Source of the DNA: Actinomycetota bacterium
GTDB lineage: Bacteria > Actinomycetota > Acidimicrobiia > Acidimicrobiales > JAJPHE01
NCBI GenBank assembly: GCA_021325435.1
Contig: JAJPHE010000115.1
Coordinates: forward strand, 1-64,000
Direction of reading: 5' to 3'
Length of the DNA: 64,000 nucleotides
The translations under genes were made by a program, and so were the position numbers. This document shows, piece after piece, positions 1 through 7,616 of this stretch; position 1 is the stretch's first letter; each line of letters starts with the position of its first letter. The notes under the pieces are model-generated. The model made no database searches and was not told the DNA's origin. It saw nothing but the letters and a program-made list of their open reading frames with translations.

Positions 1-13
1 CCTCCACTGGGTC

Positions 14-36
14 GTCGGGTTGGGTAGCAACCCGAC
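14..36. repeat. Inverted repeat downstream of uvrA
   Basis: A perfect 8-bp stem (GTCGGGTT at 14-21, AACCCGAC at 29-36) encloses a 7-nt loop. It lies 124 nt beyond the uvrA stop in the uvrA transcription direction. The flank 4-21 can also pair imperfectly with 51-67, so two alternative folds are possible. No T-tract follows, so terminator function is only inferred. The rest of 1-159 shows nothing I recognise. Confidence 0.4.
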
Positions 37-159
37 ATCCCAGTCGGGCCAAACCGACGACCGGTGGATGGTCCCGCTGCTAGCGCCTATCCGCGCGGCC
101 TCTTAGTCGCGACATGTGCCACAGACCGGAATTTAGACGGTCAAAGGAGCGAAGAACGT

Positions 160-3006
160 TCACATTCCCACAAGCGGAGCCAGGAACTGCCCTGTGTGAC
201 TGTCCGGGCACTTGGCCACCGCCTCAGGCGAACCTTCGACGACGACTGTCCCTCCCCCGTCGCCACCCTCGGGCCCGAGATCGATGATCCAGTCTGCCGT
301 CTTGATCACGTCGAGATTGTGTTCGATCACCAGCACGGTGTTCCCCTGATCCACGAGTCTCGACAGCACATTCAACAACTTCCGGACGTCCTCGAAGTGG
401 AGGCCCGTGGTCGGCTCGTCGAGGATGTAGATGGTGTGGCCGGTGGATCGCTTAGAGAGCTCGCTGGCCAGCTTGACGCGCTGAGCCTCCCCGCCCGACA
501 GGGTGGGCGCCGGCTGGCCCAGCCTGACGTAGCCCAGGCCGACGTCGACCAGGGTCTGCATGTGCCGGGCGATGGATGGCTGGTTGGCGAAGAACTCCTG
601 TGCCTCCTCGCAGGACATGTCGAGCACCTCGGCGATGTTCTTGCCCTTGAACGTGATGTCCAGGGTGTCGCGGTTATAGCGGGCGCCCTTGCACACCTCG
701 CACGGGACGTAGACGTCGGGCAGGAAGTGCATCTCGATCTTGATGGTTCCGTCGCCGGCACATGCCTCGCACCGGCCCCCCTTGACGTTGAAGGAGAACC
801 GGCCCGGCTGGTAGCCGCGGACCTTGGCCTCCTGGGTCTGGGTGAACAGCTTCCGGATCGAGTCGAACACGCCGGTGTAGGTGGCCGGGTTGGACCGTGG
901 GGTCCGGCCAATGGGCGACTGGTCGATGTTGATGACCTTGTCGAGGAACTCGGTGCCCTCGATCTTCTTGTGCCGGCCCGGGACGGTCTTGGACTTGTAG
1001 ACCTTCTGCATCAAAGCCCGGAAAAGGATGTCGTTGACCAGAGTGGACTTGCCCGAGCCGGAGACGCCAGTCACGGAGACGAGGCAGCCGAGCGGGATCT
1101 CGACGTCGATGTCCTTGAGGTTGTGCTCGCGGGCGCCCCGGACGACCAGCCACTCCTCCCCCGGCTCGCGCCTCATGGCCGGCACCGGGATGGTCTTCGT
1201 TCCCTTCAGGTACTGACCGGTGATCGACCGCTTGGTCGAAAGCAGCTTCGAGAGGGGCCCGGACACGACGATCTCGCCGCCGTGCTCCCCGGCGCCGGGG
1301 CCGATGTCGACCACGTGGTCGGCGACCCGGATGGTCTCCTCGTCGTGCTCCACCACGATGACCGTGTTGCCCAGGTCGCGCAGGCGCAGGAGGGTGTCGA
1401 TGAGCTTGCGGTTGTCGCGCTGGTGCAGCCCGATCGACGGCTCGTCGAGCACGTAGAGCACGCCGACGAGGCCGGAGCCGATCTGGCTGGCCAGGCGGAT
1501 GCGTTGGGCCTCACCGCCGGCCAGGGTGCCGGCCGACCGGTTGAGGCTGAGATAGTCGAGGCCGACGTCGAGGAGGAACTGGATCCGCGCCCGGATCTCG
1601 CGCAGGACCCGGTCGGCGATCAGGTGGTCGCGCTCGGTGAGGGTGAGGGCGTTGAGGGCAGCAGCCGCGTTCCTGATCGACAGGTTGCACAGCTCGTAGA
1701 TGTTGCGACTGTCGACTGTCACCGCCAGCGACTCGGGCCGGAGGCGGGCGCCGTTGCACTCCGGGCAGGGCACTTCGCGCATGTAGCCCTCGATCTGCTC
1801 GCGCATGTAGTCGGAGTCGGCCTCCGAGTGGCGGCGCTGCAGGTAGGGCACCACGCCCTCGTAGTGGGTGTGGTAGGAGCGGACCCGGCCGTAGCGGTTG
1901 CGGTACTGGACGTGGATCTGCTTGGTGCCCGAGCCGAACAGGACGACCTTCTGCTCCGCCTTCTTCAGCTTCTTCCAGGGGGTCTTGGGGGAGAAGCTCC
2001 AGGTCTCGGCCACGGCGTGGAGGACCCGCGAGAAGTACTCCAGCCGGGCGCCCGACCAGGGGGCGATGGCGCCCTCCTCGATCGACAGGTCGGGGTCAGG
2101 GACGACCAGCTCGGGGTCGACCTCGTACTTGGTGCCGAGCCCGGCACAGTGCGAGCACGCCCCGTAGGGGGAGTTGAACGAGAAGTTGCGGGGGGCGAGC
2201 TCGTCGAAGGACAGCCCGCAGTTGTTGCAGGCCAGGTGCTGGCTGAAGATGAGGGTCTCCCCCTCGCCGGCGGCGTCGTCACCCTTACCCGGCACCAGCT
2301 GGACCTCGGCCACCCCCTCGGCCAGGCGCAGGGCCGTCTCGAGCGAGTCGGTGAGGCGGCGCTCGATCCCCTGCCGCTTGACCAGCCGGTCCACGATGAC
2401 CTCGATGGTGTGGTTCTCGTAGCGGGCCAGCTTGGGCGGGTCGGACAGCTCGTGGACCTCGCCGTCGATTCGGGCCCGGGCGTAGCCGGAGGTGGCCAGC
2501 TCCTCCAGCAGGCCCTCGTACTCCCCCTTGCGCCCCCGGACGACCGGGGCCAGCACCTGGAACCGGGTGCCGTCGGCCAGCTCGAGGACCCGGTCCACGA
2601 TCTGCTGGGGGGTCTGGCGGGTGATGGGGTTGCCGCAGTTGGGGCAGTGCGGCACGCCGATGCGGGCGTGGAGCAGGCGGAGGTAGTCGTAGATCTCGGT
2701 GATGGTGCCGACCGTCGACCGGGGGTTGCGCGAGGCCGACTTCTGGTCGATCGAGATGGCGGGGGACAGCCCCTCGATGAAGTCGACGTCGGGCTTGTCC
2801 ATCTGGCCGAGGAACTGGCGGGCGTAGGAGGACAGCGATTCGACGTAGCGGCGCTGGCCTTCGGCGTAGATGGTGTCGAAGGCCAGGGATGACTTGCCCG
2901 ACCCGGACAATCCGGTGAACACGATCAGCTGGTCGCGGGGCAGCTCCAGGGAGACGTTCTTCAGGTTGTGCTCGCGGGCTCCCCGAACCAGCAGCTTGTC
3001 GGACAA
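160..3006 (-). CDS. uvrA: Excinuclease ABC subunit A
   Basis: This is UvrA, the damage-sensing ATPase dimer of nucleotide excision repair, which loads UvrB on distorted DNA. The 948-residue length is normal for the family. Two ABC modules are visible. The first has Walker [11 protein letters not shown] near residue 32 and signature [12 protein letters not shown]; the second has [10 protein letters not shown] and [12 protein letters not shown]. Both zinc modules are intact, each as a CxxC pair about 20 residues from a second CxxC pair. The start is TTG at 3006, one base after the uvrB stop, with GGGAG about 10 nt upstream, so the two genes almost certainly share a transcript. Long ORFs on the opposite strand are composition shadows. 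Confidence 0.98.
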   Translation of the reverse strand: MSDKLLVRGAREHNLKNVSLELPRDQLIVFTGLSGSGKSSLAFDTIYAEGQRRYVESLSSYARQFLGQMDKPDVDFIEGLSPAISIDQKSASRNPRSTVGTITEIYDYLRLLHARIGVPHCPNCGNPITRQTPQQIVDRVLELADGTRFQVLAPVVRGRKGEYEGLLEELATSGYARARIDGEVHELSDPPKLARYENHTIEVIVDRLVKRQGIERRLTDSLETALRLAEGVAEVQLVPGKGDDAAGEGETLIFSQHLACNNCGLSFDELAPRNFSFNSPYGACSHCAGLGTKYEVDPELVVPDPDLSIEEGAIAPWSGARLEYFSRVLHAVAETWSFSPKTPWKKLKKAEQKVVLFGSGTKQIHVQYRNRYGRVRSYHTHYEGVVPYLQRRHSEADSDYMREQIEGYMREVPCPECNGARLRPESLAVTVDSRNIYELCNLSIRNAAAALNALTLTERDHLIADRVLREIRARIQFLLDVGLDYLSLNRSAGTLAGGEAQRIRLASQIGSGLVGVLYVLDEPSIGLHQRDNRKLIDTLLRLRDLGNTVIVVEHDEETIRVADHVVDIGPGAGEHGGEIVVSGPLSKLLSTKRSITGQYLKGTKTIPVPAMRREPGEEWLVVRGAREHNLKDIDVEIPLGCLVSVTGVSGSGKSTLVNDILFRALMQKVYKSKTVPGRHKKIEGTEFLDKVINIDQSPIGRTPRSNPATYTGVFDSIRKLFTQTQEAKVRGYQPGRFSFNVKGGRCEACAGDGTIKIEMHFLPDVYVPCEVCKGARYNRDTLDITFKGKNIAEVLDMSCEEAQEFFANQPSIARHMQTLVDVGLGYVRLGQPAPTLSGGEAQRVKLASELSKRSTGHTIYILDEPTTGLHFEDVRKLLNVLSRLVDQGNTVLVIEHNLDVIKTADWIIDLGPEGGDGGGTVVVEGSPEAVAKCPDSHTGQFLAPLVGM

Positions 3007-3007
3007 C

Positions 3008-5017
3008 TCAGACCAGCTCCCTCAGCTCACGCTTCAGGTCGTTGATTTCATCACGTAGGCGGGCGGCGTACTCGAAGCGCAGCTCGGCAGCGGCGTCGTG
3101 CATCTCCTCCTCGAGGGTCCGGATGAGCCGGTCGAGCTCCTCGCGGGGCATCTCGGCGAAGTCACTCTTGGCCGACCGGCGTGAGCGGCGCTCGCGGGTC
3201 GGGGTCGGGGCCCCCTCGGCCGGTCGGAGGTGGGCCAGGATGTCGGTGACCGCCTTGCGGATCGTCTGGGGGTCGATGCCGTGCTCGGCGTTGTAGGCCT
3301 GCTGGAGGGCCCGACGGCGCTGGGTCTCGGAGATGGCCCGCTTCATCGAGTCGGTGACGCTGTCGGCGTACATGATCACCTGGCCGTCGACGTTCCGGGC
3401 GGCCCGGCCGATGGTCTGGATCAGCGACGTCTCCGACCGCAGGAAGCCCTCCTTGTCGGCGTCGAGGATGGCCACCAGGGAGACCTCGGGCAGGTCGAGG
3501 CCCTCGCGCAGCAGGTTGATGCCGACCAGGACGTCGAACTCGCCGAGGCGCAGGTCGCGCAGGATCTCGATGCGCTCGATGGTGTCGATGTTGGAGTGCA
3601 GGTAGCGGACCCGCAGCCCCATCTCGAGCAGGTAGTCGGTCAGGTCCTCGGCCATCTTCTTGGTCAGGGTGGTGACCAGCACCCGGTCCCCCATGGCCAC
3701 CCGGGTGTTGATCTGCTCGATCAGGTCGTCGATCTGACCCTTGGTCGGCTTGACGATGACCTCGGGGTCGACCAGGCCGGTCGGGCGGACGATCTGCTCC
3801 ACCACCTGAGCGGACTGGGAGATCTCGTAGGCCGACGGGGTGGCCGACAGGAACACGCACTGGTTGACGTGCTCGTAGAACTCGTCGAAGCGCAGGGGCC
3901 GGTTGTCGACCGCCGATGGCAGCCGGAAGCCGTGCTCCACCAGGGTGTCCTTGCGTGACCGGTCGCCCTCGTACTGGCCGTGAAGCTGGGGAACCGTCAC
4001 GTGGCTCTCGTCGATGACGAGGAGGTAGTCCTTGGGGAAGAAGTCGAGCAGCGTGTAGGGGGGCTCACCCGGTGAGCGGCCGTCGATGTGGCGGCTGTAG
4101 TTCTCGATGCCGTTGCAGAACCCGACCTCGGTCATCATCTCGAGGTCGTACTGGGTGCGCATCCGCAGCCGCTGGGCCTCGAGGAGCTTGCCCTCCCTCT
4201 CGAAGAAGGCCAGGCGCTCCTGCAGCTCGGCCTCGATGCCCGAGATGGCCTTGCGCATCCGCTCCTCACCGGCCACGTAGTGGGTGGCCGGGTAGATCAC
4301 CAGTTCCTCGAGGTCACCCAGCTGCTCGCCGGTCAGCGGGTCGAACTGGCTGATCCGCTCGATGTCGTCGCCGAACAGCTCCACCCGTACGGCGAAGGGC
4401 TCGTAGGCGGGGTGCACCTCGATGGTGTCGCCCCGCACCCGGAACTTGCCCCGGACCAGGTTCATGTCGTTGCGCTCGTAGCTCATGTCCACGAGGCGCG
4501 AGAGGATCGCCCGCTGGTCGTGCTCGGTCCCCTGGCGGAGGAGCAGCATCCGGCTGCGGTACTCCTCGGGGGACCCCAAGCCGTAGATGCAGGACACCGA
4601 GGCGACCACGATCACGTCGCGCCGGGTCAGCAGGGCGGCGGTGGCCGAGTGGCGGAGCCGGTCCACCTCGTCGTTGATCGACGAGTCCTTCTCGATGTAG
4701 GTGTCGCTCGAGGGGATGTAGGCCTCGGGCTGGTAGTAGTCGTAGTAGGAGACGAAGTACTCGACCCGGTTGTGGGGGAACAGCTCGCGGAACTCGTTGG
4801 CCAGCTGGGCGGCCAGCGACTTGTTGGGGGCGATGACCAGGGTGGGCCGCTGGACCGCCTCGATGGTCCAGGCGATGGTGGCGCTCTTGCCCGACCCGGT
4901 GATGCCCAGCAGGGTCTGGAACCGGTCCCCCCGATTGACCCCCTCGGCCAGGGCGGAGATGGCCTTGGGCTGGTCGCCGGCCGGCTGAAACTCGCTGACG
5001 ACCTCGAACCGGGGCAT
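3008..5017 (-). CDS. uvrB: Excinuclease ABC subunit B
   Basis: UvrB is the helicase-like subunit that verifies damage and recruits UvrC. Visible features are Walker [11 protein letters not shown] near residue 36, the tyrosine-rich beta-hairpin [20 protein letters not shown], the DESHVTVPQ box, helicase motifs with QTIGRAARN, and a C-terminal UVR coiled-coil motif (about the last 40 residues). I start it at ATG 5017 (669 aa) rather than 10 codons upstream. [10 protein letters not shown] is the family N-terminus, and a TACCCT -10 box lies exactly 7 nt before this ATG, which predicts a leaderless mRNA. It is the first gene of the uvrB-uvrA operon. Confidence 0.98.
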   Translation of the reverse strand: MPRFEVVSEFQPAGDQPKAISALAEGVNRGDRFQTLLGITGSGKSATIAWTIEAVQRPTLVIAPNKSLAAQLANEFRELFPHNRVEYFVSYYDYYQPEAYIPSSDTYIEKDSSINDEVDRLRHSATAALLTRRDVIVVASVSCIYGLGSPEEYRSRMLLLRQGTEHDQRAILSRLVDMSYERNDMNLVRGKFRVRGDTIEVHPAYEPFAVRVELFGDDIERISQFDPLTGEQLGDLEELVIYPATHYVAGEERMRKAISGIEAELQERLAFFEREGKLLEAQRLRMRTQYDLEMMTEVGFCNGIENYSRHIDGRSPGEPPYTLLDFFPKDYLLVIDESHVTVPQLHGQYEGDRSRKDTLVEHGFRLPSAVDNRPLRFDEFYEHVNQCVFLSATPSAYEISQSAQVVEQIVRPTGLVDPEVIVKPTKGQIDDLIEQINTRVAMGDRVLVTTLTKKMAEDLTDYLLEMGLRVRYLHSNIDTIERIEILRDLRLGEFDVLVGINLLREGLDLPEVSLVAILDADKEGFLRSETSLIQTIGRAARNVDGQVIMYADSVTDSMKRAISETQRRRALQQAYNAEHGIDPQTIRKAVTDILAHLRPAEGAPTPTRERRSRRSAKSDFAEMPREELDRLIRTLEEEMHDAAAELRFEYAARLRDEINDLKRELRELV

Positions 5018-5024
5018 CCCGTCA

Positions 5025-5068
5025 AGGGTACCGGGGGGTTGTAACACCCTTGGCCCGGTTGTGACACC
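5025..5068 (-). promoter_or_regulatory. Leaderless uvrB promoter with two GTYACAACC boxes
   Basis: On the minus strand TACCCT (5030-5025) is followed by 7 nt and the uvrB ATG. GTTACAACC (5045-5037) lies 6 nt upstream of the -10. A second copy, GTCACAACC (5065-5057), lies exactly 20 bp further up, within longer GGTGTYACAACC repeats. The 20-bp phase suggests a dimeric or cooperative activator. No LexA-type palindrome is visible. The same box-to--10 spacing recurs at 5744-5764 and 45534-45554. Confidence 0.5.
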
Positions 5069-5095
5069 TATCGCGGCGCCGACCGAGCTCCTCGG

Positions 5096-5722
5096 TCACC
5101 TGGTCGGGTCGGCCGTCGCCTTCTGCGCCAGAGCCTGGATCCAGGCCCACGCCCGGTCGACCTCGGCCCCCAAGTGGGCCAGGTCGCCGGAGTTGTCGAC
5201 GACGAAGTCGGCCTTGGCCAGGCGCTCCTCGCGGGTGGCCTGGGCCGCCACCCGGGCCCGGGCGTCCTCCTCCGTCATCGCCCGCTGACCGGTCAGGCGC
5301 TCCACGGCCGTCTCGACCGGGCAGTCCACCACCAGCACGCCGGCCAGGTAGTCGCGCTGGGTGGTCGACTCGGCCAGCAGCGGGATGTCCAGCACCACCA
5401 CGTGGTCGGTCGCCGCCTCGGCGGCCATGCGCTCGGCCATGACTTTTCCCACGGCCGGGTGGACCAGGCCGTTCAGGTCGGCCAGGGCCTGCTTGTCGTT
5501 GAAGACGATGGCGGCCAGCGCCGGTCGATCGATGGCCCCGTCGGGAGCCAGGATGTCGGTGCCGAACCGGTCGACGATGCCCTGGTAGGCCTGACCGCCG
5601 GGCGCCTGGACCTCACGGGTGATCTGGTCGGCGTCGATGATGACCGCGCCCCGCTCGGCGAGCAGGGCCGAAACGCTCGACTTGCCCGACCCGATTCCTC
5701 CTGTGAGGCCGATCACCAGCAC
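5096..5722 (-). CDS. coaE: Dephospho-CoA kinase
   Basis: CoaE phosphorylates the 3'-hydroxyl of dephospho-CoA in the last step of coenzyme A synthesis, in the cytosol. The 208-residue protein begins with the P-loop GLTGGIGSGKSSV and has DADQITREV shortly after, plus the lid-type segment with RVAAQATREERL. Length matches the family. The start is GTG 5722, supported by TACCGT (5735-5730) exactly 7 nt upstream, so it is probably leaderless. In relatives coaE sits between rpsA and uvrB. Here uvrB follows directly (78 bp) but rpsA lies about 26 kb upstream, implying an insertion. Confidence 0.96.
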   Translation of the reverse strand: MLVIGLTGGIGSGKSSVSALLAERGAVIIDADQITREVQAPGGQAYQGIVDRFGTDILAPDGAIDRPALAAIVFNDKQALADLNGLVHPAVGKVMAERMAAEAATDHVVVLDIPLLAESTTQRDYLAGVLVVDCPVETAVERLTGQRAMTEEDARARVAAQATREERLAKADFVVDNSGDLAHLGAEVDRAWAWIQALAQKATADPTR

Positions 5723-5729
5723 TCACCGG

Positions 5730-5764
5730 ACGGTAGCCGCGCCGTCACAACCTCTCTTTAGGCT
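5730..5764. promoter_or_regulatory. Candidate divergent promoter pair (coaE and rightward)
   Basis: A single GTCACAACC box (plus strand, 5744-5752) sits between two -10 elements. TACCGT on minus (5735-5730) lies 7 nt before the coaE GTG. TAGGCT on plus (5759-5764) lies 6 nt after the box and 6 nt before a GTG at 5771. The rightward transcript would read into the 62-bp tandem repeat. The GTG reading frame at 5771 encodes only repeat-derived sequence and then runs antisense to the VOC gene, so I regard it as non-coding RNA or noise rather than a protein gene. Confidence 0.4.
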
Positions 5765-5823
5765 TGTCGTGTGCGAGGCCGGAGTGCGACGCCCGTAGCC
5801 GGTGTGGGCCCATCGATCGGCGG

Positions 5824-5985
5824 CCTGTGGACGAGTCTTCAGCTGGGGACTGCCGGCCGCGCCGGCGGTCTCCCGGAGGAGACTGCCTGTGGACGAGTCT
5901 TCAGCTGGGGACTGCCGGCCGCGCCGGCGGTATCCCGGAGGAGAGTGCCTGTGGACGAGTCTTCACGTGGGGACTGCCCGGGCGG
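5824..5985. repeat. 62-bp tandem repeat, about 2.6 copies
   Basis: Units start at 5824, 5886 and 5948. The first two differ at two positions by eye; the third is truncated after about 38 bp and more diverged. Each unit begins CCTGTGGACGAGTCTTC. Units one and two carry a GCCGGC-CGC-GCCGGC hairpin. Each contains TGTGGACGA (5826, 5888, 5950), the complement of TCGTCCACA, which fits the degenerate Streptomyces DnaA-box consensus. The period is not a multiple of three and no gene crosses it. It fills the gap between the VOC gene and coaE. Confidence 0.9.
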
Positions 5986-5995
5986 GGCGGCCCGC

Positions 5996-6445
5996 TCAGG
6001 AGCTCGAGGGAGCGGCGTCGAAGGCGAAGTACTGGACCTCGACCATCAGGGGCAGCAGGTAACCGACATAGAAGCTGGTGAGCGACAGGGCCGGGTGCTG
6101 CTCGGTCTTCTTGTCGATGATCGACACCCGCTCGTCCTTGGCTCGATAGTCCAGGGCCCGCTGGTAGAAGGCGTCGAGCTCCTCCATGCTGCCAACGCCG
6201 AGGCCGAAGTGGTCGAGGCGGGGTGCCCTCATCGGCTCGTCGTCGGCGATGAGGAAGACGAACTGGTCGAAGGTGTAGGCGCTGAGGATCAGGCGTTGGC
6301 GGTCGATGGTCTCGGTCGGCAGCTCGTTCCAGCCGAAGACCTCCGAGTAGAAGCTGACGATGTCCCGTCGCCCTTCCTCGCCGAGTAGGTCGGCCGGAAC
6401 GCTCATGGCGATGTGGTTGAAGCGGGGCTGACCGGGCTTAGGCAT
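5996..6445 (-). CDS. VOC-family (glyoxalase/dioxygenase-like) protein
   Basis: This 149-residue protein has the look of the vicinal oxygen chelate fold. It opens with FNHIAMSV, the usual first beta strand with a potential metal-binding His, followed by DIVSFYSEVFGW, and has a second half beginning RLDHFGLGVGSMEELDAFYQRA. Two beta-alpha-beta-beta-beta modules would fit this length. The substrate cannot be read from sequence. It overlaps the end of the alcohol dehydrogenase gene by 8 bp, so both are probably co-transcribed and may act on related metabolites (inference). Start ATG 6445. Confidence 0.8.
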   Translation of the reverse strand: MPKPGQPRFNHIAMSVPADLLGEEGRRDIVSFYSEVFGWNELPTETIDRQRLILSAYTFDQFVFLIADDEPMRAPRLDHFGLGVGSMEELDAFYQRALDYRAKDERVSIIDKKTEQHPALSLTSFYVGYLLPLMVEVQYFAFDAAPSSS

Positions 6446-7469
6446 GGGGCGCCACCAGGACCTTGCCGGCCAGCTCGCCGGCGACCAGGCGCTCCATGGC
6501 CCGTTGCACTCCGTCCAGGGGCACGTCTTCCGGTTCGATCAGGGCGCCGGTCGGCAGGGTGCCGGAGGCCAGCAGCTCCAGGGCCGATTCGTAGTCGCCG
6601 GGCGTGTACTCGACCGTTCCGGTGACCACCAGCTCGTTGAGGATGATCCGGTTGGCGTCGAACCGGGGACGGCGCATTCCGGTGCCCGACAGGACGAGGG
6701 TGCCGGCCCGGTCCAGGTGGTTCAGGGCGGCCTCCATGGCGTCGGGGCGGCCGGAGCAGTCGAAGGCGATGTCGAAGGGTGATTCGACCAGCTCCATCGG
6801 CATCGCCGGCATCTCCAGGTCCTCGGGGCTCACTATTTCGGTCGCTCCTATCCGCTGGGCCAGGGTGCGGCGGCCTTCCTCCGGCTCGCTGACCGTCACC
6901 TCGGTGACTCCGCTGGCCCGCAGGGCCGCCACCGTCAGCAGCCCGATCGGTCCGGCGCCCGTCACCAGCGCCCGCATTCCTGCCACCGCCCCCGCCTTGC
7001 GCACGCCGCGCCACGCCACGGCCAGCGGCTCGGTCAGCGCCGCGGTGCGGAGGTCGACCCCGTCGGGCACCCGGAAGAGCCGGTCGGCGGCGAGGAGCTT
7101 GTAGGAGGCGAAGGCACCGGGCCCCGCCATGATCGGCCCGGGGTGGGTGGCGCACAGGTTGGGGCTGCCGGCCCGGCAGGCCCGACAGGTTCCGCAACCG
7201 GGCCCCGGGCCGCCCACCGCCCGGTCCCCCGGCGCCCACCCGTCGACGTCGGCGCCGACCTCGACCACCACCCCCGAGTACTCGTGGCCGCCGATGGTGC
7301 CCGGCCGGCCCCAGTCCTCCATCATCAGATGGAGGTCGCTGCCGCAGATGCCGCAGTGGCTGACCTCGAGGAGGACCTCCCCGGGCCCGACCTCGGGCAC
7401 CGCCACCTCCTCCACCACCACCGTGCGGGCCCCCCGGTAGACGGCGGCGCGCATCGTCGGTCCGGACAC
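6438..7469 (-). CDS. Zinc-dependent medium-chain alcohol dehydrogenase
   Basis: A cytosolic NAD(P)-linked dehydrogenase of the MDR superfamily, about 343 residues. The catalytic zinc region SHCGICGSDLH and GGHEYSG appear near the N-terminus. The structural-zinc loop CGTCRACRAGSPNLC follows, then the Rossmann motif GAGPIGLLTVAAL. This resembles the threonine/sorbitol dehydrogenase branch; the substrate is unknown. A TACCGT box (7482-7477) stands 7 nt before GTG 7469, which decides the start five codons upstream of the first in-frame ATG (7454). It is the first gene of a two-gene unit with the VOC protein. Confidence 0.88.
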   Translation of the reverse strand: MSGPTMRAAVYRGARTVVVEEVAVPEVGPGEVLLEVSHCGICGSDLHLMMEDWGRPGTIGGHEYSGVVVEVGADVDGWAPGDRAVGGPGPGCGTCRACRAGSPNLCATHPGPIMAGPGAFASYKLLAADRLFRVPDGVDLRTAALTEPLAVAWRGVRKAGAVAGMRALVTGAGPIGLLTVAALRASGVTEVTVSEPEEGRRTLAQRIGATEIVSPEDLEMPAMPMELVESPFDIAFDCSGRPDAMEAALNHLDRAGTLVLSGTGMRRPRFDANRIILNELVVTGTVEYTPGDYESALELLASGTLPTGALIEPEDVPLDGVQRAMERLVAGELAGKVLVAPHA

Positions 7470-7476
7470 CGGGGCG

Positions 7477-7482
7477 ACGGTA
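7477..7482 (-). promoter_or_regulatory. Leaderless -10 box of the dehydrogenase gene
   Basis: TACCGT on the minus strand, 7 nt before GTG 7469. It fits the spacing repeated across the window and explains the chosen start. The remaining gap up to the acyltransferase gene (7483-7616) shows no other feature I recognise. Confidence 0.45.
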
Positions 7483-7616
7483 CTGCGGGAACAGCGGCCC
7501 GGCGCTCCGCGTTGACCAGGGTGTCCTTCAGCTCCGGCCGGCCCGGACGATGAGGAGACACATCCCGCGCCCGCCCAGCCGGAGAAGAGGCCATCCGCAC
7601 GACCGACCATCGCCAC

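Noticed and set aside
64-2892. A 942-codon open frame opposite uvrA, and similar long frames opposite most genes
   Set aside because: They are shadows of strong G/C bias at the third codon position; none shows motifs and the opposite frames hold clear conserved proteins.
5015-5068. LexA/SOS box at uvrB
   Set aside because: No TCGAAC-N4-GTTCGA-type palindrome is present near the start.
5824-5985. CRISPR-like array
   Set aside because: Units are directly joined with no unique spacers, only 2.6 copies, and no cas genes are near.
5771-6388. Open frame starting at the GTG next to the rightward promoter
   Set aside because: Its first part is translated repeat units and the rest is antisense to the VOC gene; no domain. 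The promoter is kept, the protein is not.
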